A stretch of 64,000 nt of DNA from Epinephelus fuscoguttatus (GCF_011397635.1 NC_064753.1:32202322-32266321); one strand, 5' to 3'. Counted from the stretch's first letter, positions 24,501 through 33,239 are shown. Made by a program: numbers and translations. The notes: a model not told the origin generated them from the letters alone.

Positions 24501-26654
24501 CAAGATGATTATTGTAGGCTGACCAAACGTCCTCTTTTGCCCGGACATGTCCACTTTTCATGTCCTGTCCGGGGCGTCCGAGGGTTTTTTATAAATTGAT
24601 GATAATGTCCAGTTTTCCGTGTGTGTGTGTGTGTGTGTGTTAGAGTGCAGCACGGGCATATCTCTGTCCGAACCCGACCAAGCCCGACATTATTTAATTA
24701 CTAAAGCACTGAGTTTGTGTCACACAGTTGTCATGGTTACAGGCTACTTAACAGGCCGGGCGTGTGCCATGGGTGCTCTGCGGAGAGGGAGACCTCCGTG
24801 TTTGAGATGGGAGCGGGAGGCGGGATGTCTGACGCTTCCAGTGAGGGGAGAGGGAGAAATATAACAAAATAAGATAAAATAGGAGACACCTGTCTCCCTC
24901 TTTTATTTTATTTTCAGTGTTTAATCAAGAAGGAGGCGGGCCGCGGGAGGTCCGAGACTTCCAGCGAGGGGAGAGGTAGAAACAAACAGCCAGTGTGTGT
25001 CTGTGTGTGTTATGTTCAGGTGTTGTCACGTAAATAACAGTGCCCAAGCAATAAACAGGACAGACAATAGGATTATATTTATTTTTACACTACATTTTCA
25101 CTGAAAGCTGACCGAATCCGACCCGAGCCCGAATACAATTTATACATTTTTGACCGAACCCCATCCGAGCCCATCGGGTAGGCCTACCATCGGGACCCGT
25201 CAGGCTCGGATCAGGTAGCCACACTCTAGTGTGTATATGTGTCCCCTATCTAGGGGCCTATCTGAATTTCTGTCTTTGAGAGATATTATTTTGTAATATA
25301 ACTGAATTTTCTATCCATACATATAAACTTTAAATATATTAAAATTATAAGGCATCTTTGAGTAAACTGCGAGTAACATTTAAGTAGGCTATGTCGTGGC
25401 CTGCCGAGTGTCCTCTTTTTTGGAAATCAAAATATGGTCACCCTAGATTATCGTGGTGCTTTTGTCCTTTACAAGGTTTGCTATATCAATGATTCCAGAA
25501 ATTAAAATTGGAGAACTGAAAAGCGTCGCCATCTCTGATGAATAAACTATCCTGAAAAGCTTTTACCTTGAAAGCCGCAGCAATTGTCCTTTCCATTTAT
25601 AACACAAAGTGGGCTTATTATCCAACTCCTCCATTCTGGCCATTATTTGCTATTTGAAGTGCGTTAATGCAAAGACTGAAATTATGCCTGTGCTTCATAC
25701 AAGATGTGATGATGTCACAATAAATCAAAGTGCCGCAGACAGCCCAGAGAATGCCTGAGTGACTGACATGTATGAACAATACACCCCGCCTGCCACACAG
25801 CTGGACTGAATGCAGAGGCTGATGCCTGAGCTGCATTGTGCACGCTCCAATTATAGTCTGGTGATGACGGCAGCATGTTCATACATCTTCAACCTTAAGT
25901 GCAGATGGTAGAGAATAAAAGAGACTGACGCAATTGTAGCCTTCTATACCGTCATTTTCGCAATTATGGTCTTTTTTTTACATATTCCTCAAAAGACGAA
26001 AAGGCTTGAACAGGTGGGAGATGTTTCCATTAACCTACTTTAACCTCAAGGAAAGCTAGTAATTATAAAAATAATAAAGAATTCAATGTTGAGGACAGTG
26101 GACTTTCATTAAAGCTAATCAAATACTGAAAGATCACTCTCATCAGCAGGATTTTAAGCCTTTGTAGCAGTTGTTCATGCTTGTTTACTATATAGGCTTA
26201 GAGTTACTATCATCCTGCATTTCAAATTACTGTATTTATGAATATGATTCACTGAGATTTACATGCTTTCATCCTCATAGTTTCAAAGTTTACAATTGTA
26301 AGACTGGGGATCCATAAGAATTACACATCTACTTTCTTATCAAAAGGCTATGAGCTCTATGAGCATCTGCTTGGTGAATTCAAGTAAATGAAAAAGCCTT
26401 ACCTTGGCTAGATACCATGGGAAAATGCCGTCATAGTTTTCAGGGACACCAATTTTAACATTTGCTCCAGAGCATGGTGCAAAAGTGTAAAGTATCACCA
26501 ACTACAAAACAAGATACGGAGCGTGTCTTAGTGACATTGTTCATGCAGTCATTTGCTCCTGTAAATGAACAAGTATAACAGCTAAGAGTAATAACAGAAA
26601 ACATCTTACTATGAGAGCTATGATGAGCATTGTCGTAGCGCCTCTGTCAGCCAT
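1971..26654 (-). CDS. cdh16: Cadherin-16 (Ksp-cadherin), 3' end outside window
   Basis: Calcium-dependent adhesion protein of the seven-repeat (7D) cadherin group, a type I plasma-membrane protein of epithelia such as kidney tubule. Eleven coding exons read 5' to 3' on the minus strand: 26654-26610, 26501-26403, 22934-22800, 22556-22424, 21825-21667, 19389-19193, 12534-12409, 9905-9755, 8801-8589, 6892-6816, 2162-1971. All have AG/GT borders and phases that join without a break, giving 509 codons. The first two exons give a hydrophobic signal peptide (about residues 9-28), then VPENYDG, typical of the cdh16 EC1 start. Linker motifs DKNDNVPTF, DANDNRPTF and DENNNPPVF end EC1, EC3 and EC4; LDRE occurs in EC1 and EC3. 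Repeats EC5 (rest) to EC7, the membrane segment and short tail lie left of the window. The closest alternative is cdh17, but the EC1 sequence and the adjacent rrad favour cdh16. The third linker reads DENNN where DxNDN is usual. Confidence 0.9.
2585..2875. repeat. Foldback-element fragment, same family as 20173-20915
   Basis: Shares with the full copy the segments TATAATCACCTGAAAATAAG, ACCGCCATGTTTCTA and the TTTATTCAGTG stretch. The terminal repeats are not visible, so this copy is partial or degraded. Confidence 0.65.
4800..4990 (-). repeat. tRNA-derived SINE, minus strand
   Basis: Reading the minus strand from 4990, a tRNA-like head (GTGGCGCAGGGGTTAAGGCG) is followed by TGCATGTCCTTCCCC, TCTAATAAAGGC and an A-rich tail. 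The body resembles the intact SINE at 23991-24180 but the head differs, so it is probably a related subfamily. No clear target-site duplication was found. Confidence 0.65.
5126..5722. repeat. TTAA-flanked foldback transposon, degraded
   Basis: The left end TTAAAGGGCCAGTCA and internal segments GATGTCTGCCTTCTCTCCAG and ATAATGGAACTAGATGGCA recur inverted near 5585-5615. This gives a long palindromic structure like the better preserved copy at 45322-45912. The right terminus is diverged, so that boundary is approximate. It resembles Angel-like or Kolobok/piggyBac-type MITEs; the exact superfamily is inference. Confidence 0.65.
5931..6311 (+). repeat. tRNA-derived SINE with L2-like 3' end, intact
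   Basis: The left end GGGCGGCACGGTGG leads into a tRNA-like head (GTGGTTAGCACTCTCGCC, then the B-box-like CGGTCGATCCC). The long body common in fish SINEs (GACCTGTCCAGGGTGTACCC, GGGATAGGCTCCAGCCC) ends in (GAAT)n. It is flanked by a perfect 12-base duplication, AAGCTGGAGAGC, at 5918-5929 and 6312-6323. It lies in the 4.6-kb cdh16 intron, sense strand opposite to the gene. No protein is expected; the long reading frame over it is fortuitous. Confidence 0.88.
6816..6892 (-). CDS. cdh16: cdh16 coding exon 10
   Basis: Short 77-base exon, phase 1-0, closing EC4: CTVVVTVQDENNNPPVFSQ. Supported by AG and GT borders and by joining both neighbours in frame. Confidence 0.87.
8589..8801 (-). CDS. cdh16: cdh16 coding exon 9
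   Basis: Bulk of EC4, phase 1-1, 213 bases. AADNDDPKTDNVRIFYRL and FRVDRDSGVISVQ are characteristic cadherin-repeat motifs. Confidence 0.93.
9755..9905 (-). CDS. cdh16: cdh16 coding exon 8
   Basis: EC3-EC4 junction, phase 0-1. It contains VELRVMVGDANDNRPTF. Confidence 0.92.
12409..12534 (-). CDS. cdh16: cdh16 coding exon 7
   Basis: Forty-two codons of EC3, phase 0-0. It starts VKWSGSQAEYSLEG and contains NAPLDRETQDQ. It is isolated between introns of 6.7 kb and 2.5 kb and is too short to stand out as an open reading frame. Confidence 0.9.
12552..12580. repeat. CA microsatellite
   Basis: About thirteen CA units beginning some 18 bases upstream (in gene sense) of the cdh16 exon 7 acceptor. 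Confidence 0.9.
13846..13985. repeat. Interspersed repeat fragment
   Basis: ATCAATCAATCAATTTTATT followed by CACAGGGCTTTACAGCATAC and a C homopolymer is a common fish dispersed-repeat 3' end. The family was not determined. Confidence 0.6.
14066..14242 (+). mobile_element. L2-like LINE remnant, copy A (YADD motif)
   Basis: A 177-base segment ending in a stretch that translates to FHFYADDTQVYI, the catalytic core of a non-LTR reverse transcriptase, preceded by a decayed TYMLPLG block in another frame. Nearly identical to 15371-15557. Too short and shifted to be functional. Confidence 0.72.
14445..14610. repeat. Dispersed repeat fragment (family also at 18085 and 38880)
   Basis: Contains AGGTTCTCAAATGTAATGAT and GATTTGCTGCCTTCCTTTGT, resembling the copy around 38990-39020. 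Probably a remnant of a common fish hAT-like MITE. Confidence 0.45.
14886..15240 (+). repeat. tRNA-derived SINE
   Basis: The tRNA-like head has an A-box-like GTAGCTTGGTCCATAGGG and a B-box-like GGCTCAAGTCCCC. The body includes GCCCTTGAGCAAGGCACCGA, and the tail GAATTTCCCCC-GTTGGGGATTAATAAAG is of LINE-derived type. It sits between the two L2-like copies. No clear target-site duplication. Confidence 0.8.
15371..15557 (+). mobile_element. L2-like LINE remnant, copy B (YADD motif)
   Basis: Direct repeat of copy A at 14066-14242 with a short extra segment (GCCGACCTC). It encodes the same FHFYADDTQVYI core in one frame and FTYMLPLGH in another, so a frameshift separates the two RT blocks. Confidence 0.74.
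15800..16060 (+). mobile_element. L2-like LINE 3' end remnant
   Basis: Translates to RASRLWNDLLKEIRM and SSFKTHLEMYAY, the C-terminal RLWN...FK..L block typical of L2/CR1-type LINE proteins. Then follows GGTGCTATATAAATGAAGTT, the usual 3' terminus. Probably the same insertion as copy B, with the intervening RT sequence lost or diverged. Confidence 0.72.
18085..18260. repeat. hAT-like MITE fragment
   Basis: GGGGCTGCAACAGACAATCA, CTCAATTAATAATTCATTTG and GTCTAAAAATGCCAG resemble a very common fish dispersed repeat. Termini not defined. Confidence 0.5.
18497..18538. repeat. TG microsatellite
   Basis: About 21 uninterrupted TG units in the largest cdh16 intron. This explains the His-Thr repeat in the antisense reading frame here. 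Confidence 0.95.
19193..19389 (-). CDS. cdh16: cdh16 coding exon 6
   Basis: End of EC2 and start of EC3, phase 1-0. YKLLVMVKDMAGRANAFFTT followed by the EC3 opening PVRLQENLPGPYPI resembles the matching segments of cdh16 and cdh17. Confidence 0.92.
20173..20915. repeat. Foldback transposon with short terminal inverted repeats
   Basis: The left end GAGGGACCAGTGTGTAAGAT and the right end ATCTTACATACTGCTCC-TTTAA are imperfect inverted repeats, with TTGA and TTAA as probable (diverged) target sites. Partial copies occur at 2585-2875 and 61905-62103. It lies in a cdh16 intron and has no coding capacity. Confidence 0.7.
21050..21370. repeat. Putative old DNA-transposon fragment
   Basis: GGCCGACCTATACTGGATTT at one end and TTATTGGCTGATATCAATAT at the other are weakly inverted and resemble a fish repeat with GGCCGATATCGG-like ends. 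Sequence near 33240-33555 may be related. Confidence 0.4.
21667..21825 (-). CDS. cdh16: cdh16 coding exon 5
   Basis: EC2, phase 1-1. It carries ALDRDDRNTAHAELRF, the DRDD calcium ligand region, and FFIDSITGEVSLTEE. Confidence 0.92.
22424..22556 (-). CDS. cdh16: cdh16 coding exon 4
   Basis: End of EC1 and start of EC2, with the linker VNDKNDNVPTF. Ends in phase 1. Confidence 0.92.
22800..22934 (-). CDS. cdh16: cdh16 coding exon 3
   Basis: Forty-five codons, phase 0-0, central EC1. It contains VTGDDEGIFGVDAQ and the calcium-site LDRE motif (PLDREKQPSYSLQ). Confidence 0.92.
23191..23342. repeat. Long hairpin (42-bp perfect inverted repeat)
   Basis: Arms 23205-23246 and 23286-23327 are perfect reverse complements of 42 bases around a 39-base loop. 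Imperfect pairing extends about 13 bases further on both sides (GGGAA-CTT blocks). It lies in the 3.5-kb cdh16 intron 2. The shape suits a foldback MITE or a transcribable hairpin; no target-site duplication was recognised. Confidence 0.9.
23991..24180 (+). repeat. tRNA-derived SINE, intact with target-site duplication
   Basis: The head GTGGCTTAGTGGTAGAGTAG and the B-box GGTTCGACTCC are tRNA-like, followed by CTTTGCTGCATGTCATCCCC, AAATAAAGGC and a poly-A tail. Perfect 15-base duplications of AAACTATATAATTGT lie at 23976-23990 and 24181-24195, so the insertion is fairly young. It lies in the cdh16 intron between exons 2 and 3. Confidence 0.92.
24515..25445. mobile_element. hAT-like nonautonomous transposon (outer of nested pair)
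   Basis: Terminal inverted repeats TAGGCTGACCA and TAGGGTGACCA (minus strand of the right end) are flanked by 8-base near-identical duplications GATTATTG (24507-24514) and GATTATCG (25446-25453), the hAT signature. It is interrupted by a second element at 24641-25228. No transposase reading frame is present. Confidence 0.82.
24641..25228. mobile_element. hAT-like element nested in the outer hAT
   Basis: Ends TAGAGTGCAGC and TAGAGTGTGGC (reverse complement of the right end) are flanked by GTGTGTGT and GTGTGTAT, an 8-base duplication inside a GT run. The interior has inverted CCGAACCCGACC / GGCTCGGATC-type blocks and a TTTTATTTTATTTTCAG stretch. Noncoding. Confidence 0.75.
25454..26402. other. 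cdh16 intron 2, unassigned part
   Basis: No repeat or exon recognised. The 25560-25900 part has balanced composition and many short motifs (CACAATAAATCAAAG, TGATGATGTCA) and could hold regulatory sequence. Nothing confirms it. Confidence 0.3.
26403..26501 (-). CDS. cdh16: cdh16 coding exon 2
   Basis: Thirty-three codons, phase 0 at both ends. It completes the hydrophobic signal core (LVILYTFAPCSGA) and starts EC1 with VKIGVPENYDGIFPWYLAK. The probable signal cleavage is near the CSGA run. Confidence 0.88.
26610..26654 (-). CDS. cdh16: cdh16 coding exon 1 (start codon, signal peptide)
   Basis: Fifteen codons beginning MADRGATTML and running into a hydrophobic stretch, followed by a GTAAGA donor. 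A second in-frame Met at codon 9 directly before the hydrophobic core could also start translation. Whether a noncoding exon precedes it cannot be decided. Confidence 0.8.
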
Positions 26655-28153
26655 GAGTCCCTGTAAATGTGGGATATTCACAGTGTTTCAAACCACATGG
26701 CCTCAGCCCAACAACCAACAGAATCTCAGCCTTGTTACTGATTCACCACCGTGGTTATGTTTCATACACACAGATTTCAAAGTTTTTAAAGGTCTGACAG
26801 CCGGCATTTAAATACGTAACCACTTGCGACACAGTTTAAAGCAACACCAGTCAGCAGCAAAGACCAGTAAAGCCACATTTAATTTAAAGGTGAAACTTTT
26901 GTCTGTTTAAAATCAAGTTAGCTGGAAATTCACTGGAGCCTTAATGTCTTGAGCTGCTTTTTAGCAACCAATCACAAGTTATGGTGCAGTGTACAAGTAA
27001 CAATAATGCCCTATACTCAGTTAACTCAAACTCAAGCCTCTAAAGTATAAGAACAAACGCTGGATATACTGTGGGTCAGCAACAGCAGGTGATAACGATG
27101 ATAAAGATGGAAAAAAAAAATCAGGTAAGTAGCAAAACATATTAGATTTTCCTCCCATTATAAACAAAAGAGTGTGTCTTACCTTCTTCAAATGATGTGT
27201 GTGCTCCCTCTGAGAGGTGTGAGAGGAGTTTAAATTGGGTGGAAAAACTGCGCACTTGTACTCCTTGGGTGGATTAATGGTTAACGCCTTCAGATAAACA
27301 TGCTTAACTACCATGTTTCCTTCCTGTAAAACCAACGGCCAGTGAGGTTCCATTCCACTGATATGATCACATGAATATTCATGGGGATGTAAATCGCCTG
27401 CACAACATCACCAACACTTTGCTTTGGGAATAATGACAGAGAAGATTTTTTTGTTTTGATTTTTATGTTTTATTGAAAAAGGAAATCAACGTAAACAAAT
27501 TTCCAAATAATGTCAAGGTTCACGAGACTAATATAACTTATTGCTTTACTCATACATTCACAACCTGAAGTCAATGTCATGGAACAACATAGAAAAACAG
27601 ACGTCTTCTCGCATCTTTGACTTTTCCTCAGTAGCTTGGCCGAGAGAGGCACGAACCTGCGTACCACTTTTCAAGTAAATATGACTCCAGATGGCCAAGC
27701 ACTGTGATCCATTACTGTGTCTTTTCGGATGATGAGATGTATGTTGCATTCGGTGTCATTCATGTTATAGTATATACAACAATCCCCTCCAATAAAGGAG
27801 CACAACAATAACCCAACAGCAAGGCAATCTTTGCAACTCATGAGAAATAACAAGCCTTTGTGGATTTCTCATACATACTGATCATATTATGACAGCAACA
27901 TGTTTAAGGCAGACAAAAAAAATTAAATAAATGTTTGCAAAGCGTCATGCAGGTTATCACCATTATCATGATATGACTTTGAATAGTAATGTTTTTATTA
28001 ATTGAGTCCTTTCTTTGCTTTTGGTTGGTGTCTAAAAAATAAAAATATATTTCTGTACATCTCTATTAGTCCTTTAGGGTTAGTGTTAAAACACACACAG
28101 CGTCTGGTCTTCAGAGGCCAAAGAAAAAAATGTCCGTCTGTCCCGTCTGTTCC

Positions 28154-28431
28154 TCAGAGAACTGTTAGGTCGTGGCAGGACTTTGACTTCTGCCTGAAAG
28201 CCATCTTCTTGTTCTTGCGTGCAACCATGCGGCCCAGAAACCGCTTGGCCTTCTTGCCGATGCTCTCTCTACGCCTGCAGTTGGCCATGCGTCGTGCGTT
28301 CTCCTCCTTGCTGTCTTTCCTCAAGCGGATCTGTCTCACGATGCCCTCGAATAGGTCCTGCACATTGTGGTGAAGGGATGCAGACGTCTCGATGAACTTG
28401 CAGTCGAATACCACCGCACAGGCGCTCCCCT
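28154..28431 (-). CDS. rrad: rrad coding exon 4 and stop
   Basis: Phase 1 start, G5 motif CKFIETSA, basic tail and the conserved KSKSCHDL...VL terminus, then TGA at 28156-28154. Possible minus-strand AATAAA signals lie near 27995 and 27469. Confidence 0.96.
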
Positions 28432-30288
28432 CTGAGACAGAGAACATATGGAGAAGGGAAAATTAGTGCTTTGAGTGGATGTGCAGTGAGAAAATATTGA
28501 AGTAATAGTCTCTGAACTCTGGCTTTAGTTTGCAGTGGTATCTGAATGTAGGCCTGGCTTAAACCTGAGCAGTCGAATGAGAAATGTGGCCTAAGTCCAC
28601 CAAAGCCAGTTAAGCCCAACCAGTACTGTCTGATCTGATCATGAAAATCCTTAAAACTAACTTTTAAGCTTCAAATAATATGAAAATTAGATGTTTTACA
28701 AACAACAAAACCTCATGACCCACTTCCCCTGAGCTTAAAACATATACTATCTCAACACATCATACATCTATGGCACATTTTAGCTTCAAATGTTAGTTAA
28801 TCACAATGACTTACCATCTACAGACACCTCTCTGGACCGAACCAGGTCGCTCTTGTTGCCCACAAGGATTATGGGAATATTCTCTGACTGCCTGGCGCGG
28901 CGCAGCTGAATACGCAGCTCTGACGCCTTCTCGAAGCTTGATTTGTCTGTCACTGAATACACGATGATGTAGGCGTCTCCCATCCTCATGCACTGATCCT
29001 TCAGCCACTGGCTGTTATCCTTCAGGAAAGAAACAGATAGCGAGTTCAGCATTACATGTTTGATACTATATTTTCCTCTCCATTAATCAATATAAATGGA
29101 GAAAACATAGCACAAATGATGTATATCTCACCTGCTCCCAGATGTCATACAACACGATGGATGACTCTTCTTCATCCACCACGATAGATCTGTCGTATGT
29201 GTTTCCTGAGGGAGAGGAAAAAGAAATATAATGTTACACACTGAGAGAAAGGAGCAGAGTGTCTCTTATCTGAACACTCGTGGGTTACTGCTTTTCTTCA
29301 CATTGATGTTAGCACTAATTTTTTTTTCCTTTTGTAGTCTACACATTGAAGCAGAATGTTGATCACAGCCTGCGATCAAGCCATCACTGGCCTTTTGTGT
29401 TTTCCCTTCACATTATGCTATTGGATGTGTTTCTGACAGCTGCATTACTGAGGGCAGGGCTGGTGCCTCGCCGCAGATGGAAATAGCAATAATCAATGCA
29501 TGCACACTCTTGCGTGCAAAAATAAGATCACTGTTTTTCCCCCTAGTCTATCGGCAAAACTTAATGACTGTCTTCATACATAATTCTGAATTTGAGAGAA
29601 GGTTTTTATGTATATTTAAAGGAAAATTCCACATCTTCATGCTTGAGTGTTGGTTTCTTTTAAAGGTTAGGATCATTTAAAAAGTGGCCTCCAAAGTTTT
29701 GATGCTTCATATCTTAAAACTGAATCTCCAGGCATAAATTGTAATATAATTGCCCTGTGTATTGTCCAGTGTTTTGAAGAGCTAATTACCCTCTGACAGC
29801 CCTAATTATAACATGTATGTTCACAGACAATAGACATCTGGAGTGTGTCTGTGAGTGTGTGTGTGTGAGTGTGTGTTGCTAGGGTTGATGACTCATCCTC
29901 AGCATCACCATTTACCTGCTTCATCGAAGTCGTGACCAGCATCCTCAACTCCTCCAAAGACGCGCGCCAGGCTGGACTTGCCGACGCCGTGCTCCCCGAG
30001 GAGAACCACCTTGTACACCTGGGACTCGGTCTCGCTGCCGGTGGAGATGACGGAGTCGGAGGAGTCGGACGCGCAGCTGCCCCGGTGCTGTTCGTTCGGG
30101 GAGTAGGACGTGCAGCGCAGGAGGTTGGACAGCTCGTCGGTTTGCCCGGTCTGTGGCATCGTGGCGCGCAGATCCCGGTCGTCCACGGGCATGCTTCTCC
30201 GGTGTAGGTTTGGTAGATTCATGGGGAACGGCATGCTTCCTCTTCTCTTGTCCATGTTCCGCAATTTGTCACCCTTGTTCAAAGTCAT
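28154..30288 (-). CDS. rrad: RRAD, RGK-family small GTPase
   Basis: Ras-related protein that binds calcium-channel beta subunits and lowers L-type calcium current; it also affects cytoskeletal Rho signalling and glucose uptake (family knowledge). Four coding exons on the minus strand: 30288-29916, 29205-29132, 29019-28815, 28431-28154, total 930 bases, 309 residues plus TGA. Human RRAD has 308. N-terminus MTLNKGDK and HRRSMPVDDRDL match the family; G1 is GEHGVGKSS (98-106). The DxxG site is replaced by the RGK-type DIWEQ (145-149); NKSD is at 204-207 and CKFIETSA at 228-235. The basic C-terminus has RRRES, KKAKRFLGR and the terminal KSKSCHDLTVL (299-309), which serve 14-3-3, calmodulin and membrane contacts. 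There is no CAAX box, as expected. The start was chosen because it follows an acceptor at 30308-30309 and matches MTLN of orthologues; an upstream in-frame Met lies before the acceptor. It lies upstream of cdh16 in the same direction, as in mammals. Confidence 0.97.
28815..29019 (-). CDS. rrad: rrad coding exon 3
   Basis: Phase 0-1. Encodes MGDAYIIVYSVTDKSSFEKA and VGNKSDLVRSREVSVD (guanine-specificity NKSD). Confidence 0.96.
29132..29205 (-). CDS. rrad: rrad coding exon 2
   Basis: Seventy-four bases, phase 1-0, encoding YDRSIVVDEEESSIVLYDIW and EQ. It carries the RGK-specific switch II DIWEQ and is too short to show as an open reading frame. Confidence 0.93.
29916..30288 (-). CDS. rrad: rrad coding exon 1
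   Basis: Codons 1-124 plus one base. Contains the Ser-rich N-terminal extension (SCASDSSDSVISTGSE) and the P-loop. The exon itself starts at 30307, with 19 bases of leader. Ends in phase 1 at a GTAAAT donor. Confidence 0.95.
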
Positions 30289-30596
30289 TGTGCTTATACC
30301 GAGGAGTCTGTGGATAGATGTGACATGCGTAAATCTGTGCTCTGATGTCAAATCACACATAAACATGCGTAAAGAACAGGCGCAAAGTCTGTAGAATAAT
30401 GCCAGTATTTACACAAATGTTTACCATTATAAGCCGTGCTGTAAAATTAAAACATCTGGCTGCATGAGTAGCTTGGAGCAAACATGAAACCTTTTCTTCC
30501 TAAAAATGTCAATCTGGCTAGTCCATGTTTTTTTCCAACTCCACTCAACATTAAGCGCAAAATAAAACTAAAGCTGCTGATATTAAAGACACTTAC

Positions 30597-30675
30597 TCGG
30601 CGCTGGCAATTAAATCCAACGAAGGCAATCCAATAATCCTTGGTTGTTGTAGAGTTGCTGTAGCCGAAAAGCGGT
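30597..30675 (-). other. rrad: rrad 5' untranslated exon (predicted)
   Basis: A strong minus-strand donor (CCGA|GTAAGT) at 30597/30596 lies about 100 bases downstream of a TATA box and joins the acceptor before the coding exon at 30307. The transcription start (about 30675) is inferred from the TATA distance. Confidence 0.6.
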
Positions 30676-30701
30676 TTTGCTGGAGTCTGATCAGAGTCAG
30701 G

Positions 30702-30729
30702 ATATTTATATAGGACTGGGAGTGACGTC
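30702..30729 (-). promoter_or_regulatory. rrad core promoter: TATA box and CRE-like site
   Basis: On the minus strand, CTATATAAATAT (30702-30713) is a good TATA box. The CRE-like CGACGTCA (30723-30730) overlaps TGACGTC on the plus strand and lies about 10 bases upstream. A TATA-driven, cAMP/stress-responsive promoter would fit an inducible muscle gene; that use is inference. Confidence 0.65.
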
Positions 30730-32322
30730 GGCAGGGATTCGCCCCAGAAAATCACGTCTCTCTCTTATTATAGTGGTGCGTAACGGTGCCATCATACAGA
30801 GGAGGGGTGTATGACTGGAAGAGCTGAGGAATCTCCCTTCCGCTTCGCCAAATGGAGAGCTTACCTCTGAGGGGGCGGCCAGAGATGAATCCTTGAAGAG
30901 GGAAAGCCCACTTAAAGCTAGAGTGATATAAATATTTAATAGCAATTTAGGGGATAAATTTAGACACGGTGAAAGGATATCCACATGATGCAAGATGGTA
31001 ATGAGCAATAGGGCGCAATGCATAAACCAGATGAAGGCTTCGATAGAAATATGACCGTTTGCCTTCCTTAAAATCAGTTTCAGAGCCTCGTGGTCGCTGC
31101 AAGGTGGAGGTCACTGCCACAATCATAGGCTACAATACCCATTTTCATTTTAATATGAGGGGGTTGCACATTTTATAAATGCACAGGGGTTATACATGAG
31201 AAATATTTGGCACTGATGCTGCAGACTTGAACAGACCTAGGTTACCATCACATATGAATTCAGTTTGGTGCATAAACGGAAAATGGTATATTTAAATTTG
31301 GCCGTGAACACAACATAAAAATTCCACACACGGTGGCACGCATCTATCATTCATTCCCATCTTTCCACCCACCACCTTGCTGTCTGAAAAATGTAGGCTG
31401 CAGCCACAAAACCATAGGTCCTCGCATCTGAAGTTGTAAATCTTCACAGCTGACAGGCCTGAAATATACTAATAATGTCTGGTTTTATTGATCCATGCCT
31501 TTTGAATAATGCAAAACGCTTTCTATTTAAAATATCAAAGCTGTAACATAATATAACAGAGGCAGATCTCTGTCCTGATCGATATTAAATGACTTCAGGT
31601 CAGTTTTCTATATTTTACATCTGCATGTGTTTTTGTGTTTCATATTGCATCTAGCCTATTTTACATAGATTTTCTCGCACATAATGAATTTGTTTTCCAG
31701 TTTGTATCATTGACTCGGCACGGTGTGTTGCTGCCCCCTTGTGGCGATAGATCTTACATTACAAATGACTGTCTTTGTCCCTATTGGGAAATAAGAATAG
31801 ATAAAGTAAATAGATATGAAAATAATTAAATATATATAATAATGAACAAACACACAAATAACCGTGATGGGTATATGTATTAATACTACTGATGTTATAG
31901 CATTTATTTCGTAATCTACTTTGCACATTTAATTTGTCTCAAAGGCCCCTTTTGCGATATTACATTACACATTAACTTTAAGATACAAGCATTTCTTGGA
32001 TTTTATTGAATTTAATCAAAATAAACATATGTATCCCATGATTATCTCTGACTGTGTGTATTTTTATTTAGCTTTCACATACTGTTCTTCCTGGAGTCCA
32101 CATATTGTTTAAGATCTGTATCCACATAAAAAAGCAAATTTAAGGATTGTCTGGACATGTGTGCTCACTGAGTGGTTTTATAAAATATTCAAGGTGACAT
32201 CTTGCAGAAATACGTACACACAGTATGTGAGAATTGTGACCGCACACTTTGAGGCAAATGTTGGATCAGATTTTCACGTATCTTTCCTATCTTTCCTCTC
32301 TTGCAAGGAGCACCTGTAACAC

Positions 32323-32382
32323 AAATAATTTCCCCTTGGGGATCAATAAAGTATTTCTGATTCTGATTCTGATTCTGATTTC
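32323..32382 (+). repeat. Retroelement 3' end with (GATTCT)n tail
   Basis: AATTTCCCCTTGGGGATCAA followed by TAAAGTATTTCTGATTCTG repeats is the terminal piece of a LINE or LINE-tailed SINE, similar to the 3' end at 15195-15225. Nothing upstream is recognisable, so it is strongly 5' truncated. Confidence 0.75.
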
Positions 32383-33239
32383 AGTCAAATGTCACTTGAT
32401 TTCCCCAGGTATCAGACATTTTTGTGTAAAACATACTTGCCAGGGTAACATGTCAGGACTCAAAGAATATACATATCCAGCGTGTCTACAGATATCAGAC
32501 AGTTAAATTTAATGCTTTTTAAGACCTGTTCAAAACACCTTTTAACTGAATTTAGGACAGATTTTTTGGACAAATTATAAGCACTGCAGGAAAGTAGTAT
32601 ATCTGTGGTCTTGTGCAGAGGTACAGTAGGTCTTATGTGGGAATATGGTTATTATAGCGAGTTAAGTCAGTCTACATTTTGCCAACAGGTAAGTGAAAGT
32701 ATGAAGTTAAATGACAGTATTATAGTTTTTAAAGATTTGTAACATTAGAAATGTGGATTTTCACATAGAAAGGCTTCATTCATTTCAACAAAAAGAAATT
32801 AAAAATGGATAAATGAAATTAAAGTGAAATCCTCACAAATTCAAATTTAAGACTATTTAATTACTTTTAAAGTCTTACTGTTGTAACATTGAATTTAAGA
32901 CATTTTAAGACTTTAAGGACCTGTTAGACTCCCTGATATCTTAAGGGCCTGTTCAGTCAGTGTGGTTGCAGTCCACTGATTGCTGCTAATGTGGGCTACT
33001 TTCGATGTGCTTATTCCCAAAGTGCAGCATCAGAGATAGTGCCCCATGCCATTGTCATCTTTTGTTCATTTGTACAAAAAAAAAGAATGTGTGAGTGGCA
33101 GTTAAATATAGCACATCTTACTCAAAATTACATGGATGTGAGAGCTATACCATATTCAGCTAAATAGGACTCCATCTGCTGCTAGTTTATTCTTAAAAGT
33201 CAGACTATGTCACCACCTAACGGCCATGATAAATACAAT

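Noticed and set aside
1971-26654. Assignment to cadherin-17
   Set aside because: The seven-repeat relatives are similar, but the EC1 opening (VPENYDG..P.YL.K) and adjacency to rrad fit cdh16 better.
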